Part shown: positions 4,714 to 8,527 of the stretch, piece after piece | How the letters are laid out: the number at the start of each line of letters is the position of its first letter | Numbering within the stretch: the first letter of the stretch is position 1 | From: an uncultured Opitutia bacterium | GTDB taxonomy: Bacteria; Verrucomicrobiota; Verrucomicrobiia; Opitutales; UBA953 | Direction: 5' to 3' | DNA: 8,527 bases | Assembly (NCBI GenBank): GCA_903868455.1 | Contig: CAIPVK010000286.1 | Span: forward strand, 7,501 to 16,027 | Made by a program: the position numbers and the translations under genes | The notes under the pieces: model-generated | The model's database searches: none | The model's input: the letters and a program-made list of their open reading frames with translations, nothing else | Told to the model about the DNA's origin: nothing

Positions 4714-6189
4714 ATGCCCCGCCGGATCCTCGCCGCCCTCGCGCTGGCCGTCGTCCTCGCGCTGACCGCGGCCTTCGCGCGGGGCGCGGCGCGGCCGAAC
4801 TTGGTCGTCTTCATGACCGACGACCAGGGCTGGAACGACACCTCGGTCGACCTCGGGCTGCCCAAGGCTCCCGGCCTCAACGACCATTACCGGACGCCCG
4901 CCCTCGAGCGGCTGGCCCGCGAGGGCGCGCGCTTCTCCCAGGCCTACGCCACGCCGGTCTGCACCCCGAGCCGCGTGAGCCTGCTCACCGGACTCGGGCC
5001 GGCCCGGCACGGCGTCACGAACTGGACCCTGCACCCGGGCAAGGACCTCGGCGTCCGCACCAAGACCCTCGCCCTGCCCGATTGGAACTGCGACGGGCTG
5101 CAGCCGCCGGGCTCCGGCGCCAAGCGGGGCTTCGAGAGCGCCGACACCCTGCCCTTCCTGCTGCGCGCGGCGGGCTACCGGACGATCCATATCGGCAAGG
5201 CGCACCTGGGGGCGACGGACACGCCGGGCGAGGACCCGCGGCGACTCGGCTTCGACGTCAACATCGCCGGGGGCGCGGCGGGGCAACCGGGAAGCCACCT
5301 CGGCACCCGGAATTTCTCCCAAGGCAAGGCGGGGCGCACGCTCTGGGACGTGCGGGACCTGGACGACTATCACGGGAAGGACGTCACCGTCACGCAGGCG
5401 CTGACCGACAAGGCCATCGCCGAGATCGAGCGCGCCAAGGCCGACGGGAAACCCTTCCTCCTCCACCTCGCGCACTTCGCCGTCCACGCCCCCATCGAGC
5501 CCGCCAAGGACTTCGCCGCCGACGTCGCCGGGCTGCCGCTGCCCCCGCGCGAGCGCGACTACGCGACGATGGTGGCGGATGTCGACAAGAGCCTGGGGCG
5601 CATCCTCGAGGCGCTCGACCGCCTCGGCTTGGCCGGGAACACCGTGGTGGTCTTCCTCTCGGACAACGGCGGCCACACCCAGCGGGTCGACGGCTACCAA
5701 CCGCGCAACGCCCCGCTCCGGAGCGGCAAGGGCTCGGCCTACGAGGGCGGGCTGCGCACGCCGATGGTCATCCGCTGGCCGGGCGTCGCCCGCCCGGGCT
5801 CCCTCGTCAAATGCGTCGCCGGCATCGTCGACCTGATGCCCACCTTCGTGGCGGCGGCGGGCGGGCGGGTGCCGGAGCATCTCGACGGGCTCGACCTCGC
5901 GCCCCTTCTGCGCGGCGAGTCCGGGGCGCAGCGGCGCCTCGTCTGGCACTATCCCCACGTGTGGGGCGGGAAGGGACCGGGGATCGAACCCTTCGCGGCG
6001 ATGCGAAGCGGGGACCTCAAGGTGATCCACTTCTTCGAGGGCGGACGGACGGAGCTTTACGACGTCGCGGCCGACCCGGGCGAGACGCGCGACCTCGCGG
6101 GCGCGCGGCCCGAGGAGGCGATCCGGCTGCGGGACGAGCTTCTTCGCGCGATCCGGGAATCCGGTCGCGAGCTGCCGCGCCCGCTCTGA
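4714..6189 (+). CDS. Exported formylglycine-dependent sulfatase
   Basis: The 491-residue product is a type I sulfatase that would hydrolyse a sulfate ester, probably on a polysaccharide or glycan outside the cytoplasm. An N-terminal signal peptide is clear: MPRR, then a hydrophobic ILAALALAVVLALTAAF, then ARGAA before the mature domain. Active-site residues are Asp36-Asp37 (MTDDQGW), the formylglycine site Cys83 in VCTPSRVSLLTG (C-x-P-x-R), Lys162 and His164 (HIGKAHLG), His258 (HFAVHAP), Asp317-Asn318 (SDNGG) and Lys339 (RSGKGSAYEGG). The C-terminal subdomain ends with the usual GDLKVI...TELYDVAADPGE pattern. The 'GKAHLG' has Ala where many family members have Trp. Activation needs a formylglycine-generating enzyme, which is not in this window. 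Start: the ATG fits the signal peptide; Shine-Dalgarno is weak. Substrate cannot be told; it is not adjacent to a polysaccharide locus. A strong hairpin follows the stop. Confidence 0.93.
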   Translation: MPRRILAALALAVVLALTAAFARGAARPNLVVFMTDDQGWNDTSVDLGLPKAPGLNDHYRTPALERLAREGARFSQAYATPVCTPSRVSLLTGLGPARHGVTNWTLHPGKDLGVRTKTLALPDWNCDGLQPPGSGAKRGFESADTLPFLLRAAGYRTIHIGKAHLGATDTPGEDPRRLGFDVNIAGGAAGQPGSHLGTRNFSQGKAGRTLWDVRDLDDYHGKDVTVTQALTDKAIAEIERAKADGKPFLLHLAHFAVHAPIEPAKDFAADVAGLPLPPRERDYATMVADVDKSLGRILEALDRLGLAGNTVVVFLSDNGGHTQRVDGYQPRNAPLRSGKGSAYEGGLRTPMVIRWPGVARPGSLVKCVAGIVDLMPTFVAAAGGRVPEHLDGLDLAPLLRGESGAQRRLVWHYPHVWGGKGPGIEPFAAMRSGDLKVIHFFEGGRTELYDVAADPGETRDLAGARPEEAIRLRDELLRAIRESGRELPRPL

Positions 6190-6196
6190 GAACAAG

Positions 6197-6222
6197 GCGG
6201 CCGGGCGTCGCCGCCCGGCCGC
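6197..6222. terminator. Strong GC hairpin between convergent genes
   Basis: GCGGCCGGGCG (6197-6207) and CGCCCGGCCGC (6212-6222) form a perfect eleven-pair stem with loop TCGC. It starts eight bases after the sulfatase stop and lies 24 bases from the end of the opposing HPF gene, so it probably ends transcription from both sides. On the - strand it is followed by CTTGTT, a weak T-rich tail; the + strand has no T-tract. Confidence 0.7.
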
Positions 6223-6246
6223 GTGACCGACCCGGGGAGGCGACCC

Positions 6247-6579
6247 TCAGTCGCCCACGCCCTGGTGGCGCCGGACCTTGTCCATCCGGTGCCGCCGGCG
6301 CAGCGAGCGGTCGAGCTTGTCCATCAGCAGGTCGATGGACTTGTAGAGGTCCTCGCTCTCGACGCGGACCACGATGTCGGGACCGGCGACCTCGATGCGC
6401 GCCTGGGCGGCGTACTCCGAGGCGTGGTCGCGGGCGCGGCCGTGGACGAGCTCGAACGCCACGCGGAGGATGCGCGGGTTGTGGCGGAACAGCCGCTCGG
6501 CCTTGGCCGTGACGTAGGACTTCAGGGACTCGGTGAGGTCCAGGTGGACTCCCGAGACGACGACGGACGCGTTGCTCAT
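6247..6579 (-). CDS. hpf: Ribosome hibernation promoting factor (HPF/RaiA family, short form)
   Basis: The 110-residue product binds the 30S subunit in the mRNA/tRNA channel in slow growth and favours inactive ribosomes. The sequence fits the S30AE/HPF domain: SVVVSGVHLDLTESLKSYVTAK (5-26, first strand and helix), RVAFELVHGRARDHASEYAAQARIEV (39-64, strands), then the late helix SEDLYKSIDLLMDKLDRSLRRRH (75-97). There is no C-terminal dimerisation domain, so this is the short form. The ATG at 6579 fits the family N-terminus. An in-frame ATG at 6609 would add MGANQTQQTQ, translated from a low-complexity tract; it has an AGGGGG sequence nine bases upstream, so it cannot be excluded. The gene converges on the sulfatase with a strong hairpin between, and is divergent from the dehydrogenase at 6608. 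The coordinates exclude the longer start. Confidence 0.9.
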   Translation of the reverse strand: MSNASVVVSGVHLDLTESLKSYVTAKAERLFRHNPRILRVAFELVHGRARDHASEYAAQARIEVAGPDIVVRVESEDLYKSIDLLMDKLDRSLRRRHRMDKVRRHQGVGD

Positions 6580-6603
6580 TTGGGTTTGTTGGGTTTGGTT
6601 GGC
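6579..6603. repeat. TTGGGTTTG tract between divergent genes
   Basis: The space between the HPF start codon and the dehydrogenase start consists almost only of GGGTTTGTT-GGGTTTGGTT-GG on the + strand. It is two imperfect copies of a nine- to ten-base unit and looks telomere-like. No Shine-Dalgarno for either gene lies in it, and it is too short for two separate promoters, so at least one promoter must lie inside a neighbouring gene. Confidence 0.6.
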
Positions 6604-6607
6604 TCCC

Positions 6608-7426
6608 ATGGAGACGCGCCCCCTGGACAAACGAACTGCCGAGTTCCTGCGATCCTTCGCGGTCATCGTGATCACGGGCGGTTCGTCCGGCATCGGGCGC
6701 GCCCTCCTCGGGCGCATGGAGGAGTATGCCCCGGACGCGTGGGTCGGCAACGTCTCCCGGTCGATTCCCGAGGGCTGGACCGAGGGTCCCCGGCGGCGGC
6801 ATCTGGCGGCGGACCTCTCCGAAGCCGCTGAGGTCGAGCGGGTTGCGGCCGCATTACGGGAACTGATGCCGCGCGAAGGCAGGATACTGTTGGTGAATAA
6901 CAGCGGCTTCGGGGCCTACGGCCCGTTCCCGGCGCCCAACCTTCCCCACACGCTGCGCATGGTCGACCTCAACGCCCGCGCGCCGGTGCACCTCACGGGA
7001 GCGCTCTGGCCCGAGCTGCTCGCGCGGGGCGGCATGGTGGCCAACGTGGCCTCGCTCGCCGGCTACCAGCCCGTGCCGCTCATGGCGACCTATGCCGCCA
7101 CGAAGGCCTTCCTCCTCAACTGGAGCGTCGCGCTCGACGAGGAGGGGCGCGGGCGCGGCGTCCGCTCGGTCGCCGTCTGCCCCGGCCCCGTCTCCACCAA
7201 CTTCTTCCGCGGCGCGGGTTTCAGCGCGCCCACCGGCCTGCCCGGGCAATCGGCGGAGGACTGCGCCGACGACGCCCTGCGCGCCATGAGGGACGGCGCG
7301 GCCGAGCGCGCGACCGGCTGGTCCAACCGCCTGCTCGGCGCCGTCTCGGCGCGCCTGCCCAAGGCCTGGGCCGCGGCGATCGGGCGGCGCGCGATCGAGC
7401 GCAAGCTCGGGCGGACGGCCCGCTGA
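6608..7426 (+). CDS. Short-chain dehydrogenase/reductase (SDR, NAD(P)-dependent)
   Basis: The 272-residue product is a classical SDR with a Rossmann fold. The cofactor site is VITGGSSGIG (21-30). NNSG (97-100) stands in place of the usual NNAG. The catalytic tetrad is Asn122 (MVDLNARAPVHLT), Ser149 (NVASLAG), Tyr162 and Lys166 (TYAATKAF). CPGPVSTNF (191-199) is the usual cofactor-contact loop. The pattern is closest to the DltE/YqjQ-like group, with no clue to the substrate. The ATG at 6608 leaves 20 residues before the glycine motif, more than most family members, but no later good start exists; no Shine-Dalgarno is seen. The stop codon TGA (7424-7426) directly abuts the stop of the opposing recN. 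Membership is certain; substrate unknown. Confidence 0.93.
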   Translation: METRPLDKRTAEFLRSFAVIVITGGSSGIGRALLGRMEEYAPDAWVGNVSRSIPEGWTEGPRRRHLAADLSEAAEVERVAAALRELMPREGRILLVNNSGFGAYGPFPAPNLPHTLRMVDLNARAPVHLTGALWPELLARGGMVANVASLAGYQPVPLMATYAATKAFLLNWSVALDEEGRGRGVRSVAVCPGPVSTNFFRGAGFSAPTGLPGQSAEDCADDALRAMRDGAAERATGWSNRLLGAVSARLPKAWAAAIGRRAIERKLGRTAR

Positions 7427-8527
7427 TCAGCGCCCCGCGGCGAGCAGCTCGCGCGCGTGCGCGAGAGCCGACTTGCTCGAGCGGTCGCCCAGCATGCGGG
7501 CGAGCTCGCCGAGGCGCGCCTCGCGGTCGCCATGCACCTCGGCGAGCGCCACGGTGGTCGACGCCTCGTCCTGATCCTTCGTCACGACCAGGTGCTGGCG
7601 GCCGAGGGCCGCGACCTGCGGGAGGTGCGTGACGCAGACCACCTGGTGGCGGCCGCCGAGTCCGGCCAGCTCGCGGCCGACCTGGGCGCCGACCTCGCCG
7701 CCGACGTTGGCGTCGACCTCGTCGAAGACGAGGACGGGCGTGCGGTCGGAGGCGGCGAGCACCGTCTTGATGGCGAGCAGCACGCGGGCGGCCTCGCCGC
7801 TCGAGGCGATCTGGGTGAGCGGCAGGAGGTCCTGCCCGGCGTTGGGACGGAAGAGGAAGCGCGCGGCGCTGTCGCCGGTCGCCGAGAGCGGGGCCTCGGC
7901 GACCTCGACGCGGAAGTCGGCCTTGCGGAAGCCGAGGTTGCCCAGGAGACGGCGCACCGCCTCGCCAAGGGCCTCGGCGGCCTTGGTCCGGGCGCGCCGC
8001 AGGCCGGCGGCGAGCCGGCGCAAGGCGGCCTCCGCGGCGTCGGCCTCGGCCTGGAGCTCGGCGAGGCGCGCGTCCGCGCCCTCGCTGCCGGCGAGACGCG
8101 ACCGGAGCGCGTCGCGCTTGGCTCGGACGGAGGCGGCGTCGGGACCGTGGCGTCGGCGAAGGTCGAGCCAGGCGTTCATCCGCCGCTCGAGGTCGGGCGG
8201 CACGCCGCCGCCGGCCAGCGCGCGGGCGGCGCGCGCGAGGTCCGCGCGGAGGTCCTCGGCCTCGGCGGCGAGCGATTCGAGCCGCGCGCGGGAGTCGCCG
8301 AGCGAGGGGTCGATGCGCGCGGCCTCGCCCAGCGCGCGGAGCGCCTTGGGGAGCGCGGGGCCGAGGCCCTGGCCGCCGAGGGCGGACTCGGCCTGGGAGA
8401 GGAGGCCGAGGAGCTCCTCGGAGCGCGAGGCGACGGCGTGGGCGCGCTCGAGCTCGGCCACGGCGTCGTCGGCCAGGTCGAGGGCGTCGAACGTCTCCAG
8501 CTGCGAGCGGACGAACGCCGCCTCGTC
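7427..8527 (-). CDS. recN: DNA repair protein RecN, C-terminal part (cut by window edge)
   Basis: RecN is an SMC-like ATPase that helps join ends in recombinational repair of double-strand breaks. 366 residues are visible and the frame stays open to base 8527, so the N-terminus, with the Walker A, lies outside. The visible part starts near the end of the N-terminal head (DEAAFVRSQLETFDALDLAD), then shows a long Ala/Arg/Glu-rich coiled coil (about 23-190), and then the C-terminal ATPase half: signature IASSGEAARVLLAIK (about 240-254), Walker B PVLVFDEVDANVGG (about 264-277) and H-loop VVCVTHLPQVAA (about 296-307). The signature is SSGE where most RecN have SGGE. I recall SSGE in verrucomicrobial and chlamydial RecN, so it is probably a lineage trait. 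A GTG at 8461 is internal, not the start. Confidence 0.94.
   Translation of the reverse strand, partial: DEAAFVRSQLETFDALDLADDAVAELERAHAVASRSEELLGLLSQAESALGGQGLGPALPKALRALGEAARIDPSLGDSRARLESLAAEAEDLRADLARAARALAGGGVPPDLERRMNAWLDLRRRHGPDAASVRAKRDALRSRLAGSEGADARLAELQAEADAAEAALRRLAAGLRRARTKAAEALGEAVRRLLGNLGFRKADFRVEVAEAPLSATGDSAARFLFRPNAGQDLLPLTQIASSGEAARVLLAIKTVLAASDRTPVLVFDEVDANVGGEVGAQVGRELAGLGGRHQVVCVTHLPQVAALGRQHLVVTKDQDEASTTVALAEVHGDREARLGELARMLGDRSSKSALAHARELLAAGR

Noticed and set aside
4576..6195. Long open frame antisense to the sulfatase
   Set aside because: Arg/Pro/Gly/Val-rich translation with no motif; the + strand sulfatase has a complete active site. The same reasoning removes the frames antisense to transaldolase (180-1226) and the + strand alternative frame at 4641-6512.

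Overview
The window is a very GC-rich bacterial chromosome segment (roughly 70% by eye, not computed) with G/C-ending codons. The best-fitting source is Verrucomicrobiota, probably an Opitutaceae-like lineage. The reasons are a RecN with an 'IASSGE' signature and 'FDEVDANVGG' Walker B, a secreted formylglycine-type sulfatase, a tiny stand-alone 'HHIWNNNGTWWVHYTVHLPDYT' protein (read in two halves: HHIWNNNGTWW, VHYTVHLPDYT), and weak or absent Shine-Dalgarno sites. The assignment rests on remembered family features, not on a search.

Layout: 1-230 is an intergenic mosaic (G-rich repeats and an AT-rich inverted repeat) before transaldolase (231-1184, +). The last 21 codons of transaldolase are repeated at 1238-1300 with only synonymous differences, and two back-to-back hairpins fill the junction. 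1301-1714 is gene-free and built of short repeats. A SpoU/TrmH-type RNA 2'-O-methyltransferase (1715-2518, -) is divergent from an RlmD/TrmA-type RNA uracil-C5-methyltransferase (2603-3844, +). 3845-4447 is a second large gene-free block. It holds a G-rich array, a three-hairpin cluster, a C-rich array that mirrors the G-rich one, and then a run of four strong adjacent hairpins (4284-4386) that looks like a structured RNA. After this come a 76-residue protein resembling an integrase arm-binding domain (4448-4678, +) and an exported sulfatase (4714-6189, +). A strong GC hairpin separates the sulfatase from the convergent ribosome hibernation factor HPF (6247-6579, -). A short-chain dehydrogenase (6608-7426, +) is divergent from HPF and meets the C-terminal part of RecN (7427-8527, -, cut by the window edge) stop codon to stop codon.

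The genes are mostly housekeeping: pentose phosphate pathway, RNA modification, stationary-phase ribosome protection and DNA repair. The sulfatase points to use of sulfated polymers. No defence island, CRISPR array, transposase or tRNA is visible.

The observations most worth following are outside ordinary annotation: (1) the synonymous-only duplication of the transaldolase 3' end, in which the proximal copy's silent changes build a hairpin, like an integration scar that re-supplies a gene end; and (2) the four-hairpin RNA candidate, with two GNRA tetraloops, before the small integrase-arm-like protein. The three intergenic blocks also share a bracketed architecture: G-rich repeats on the left, C/T-rich repeats on the right.
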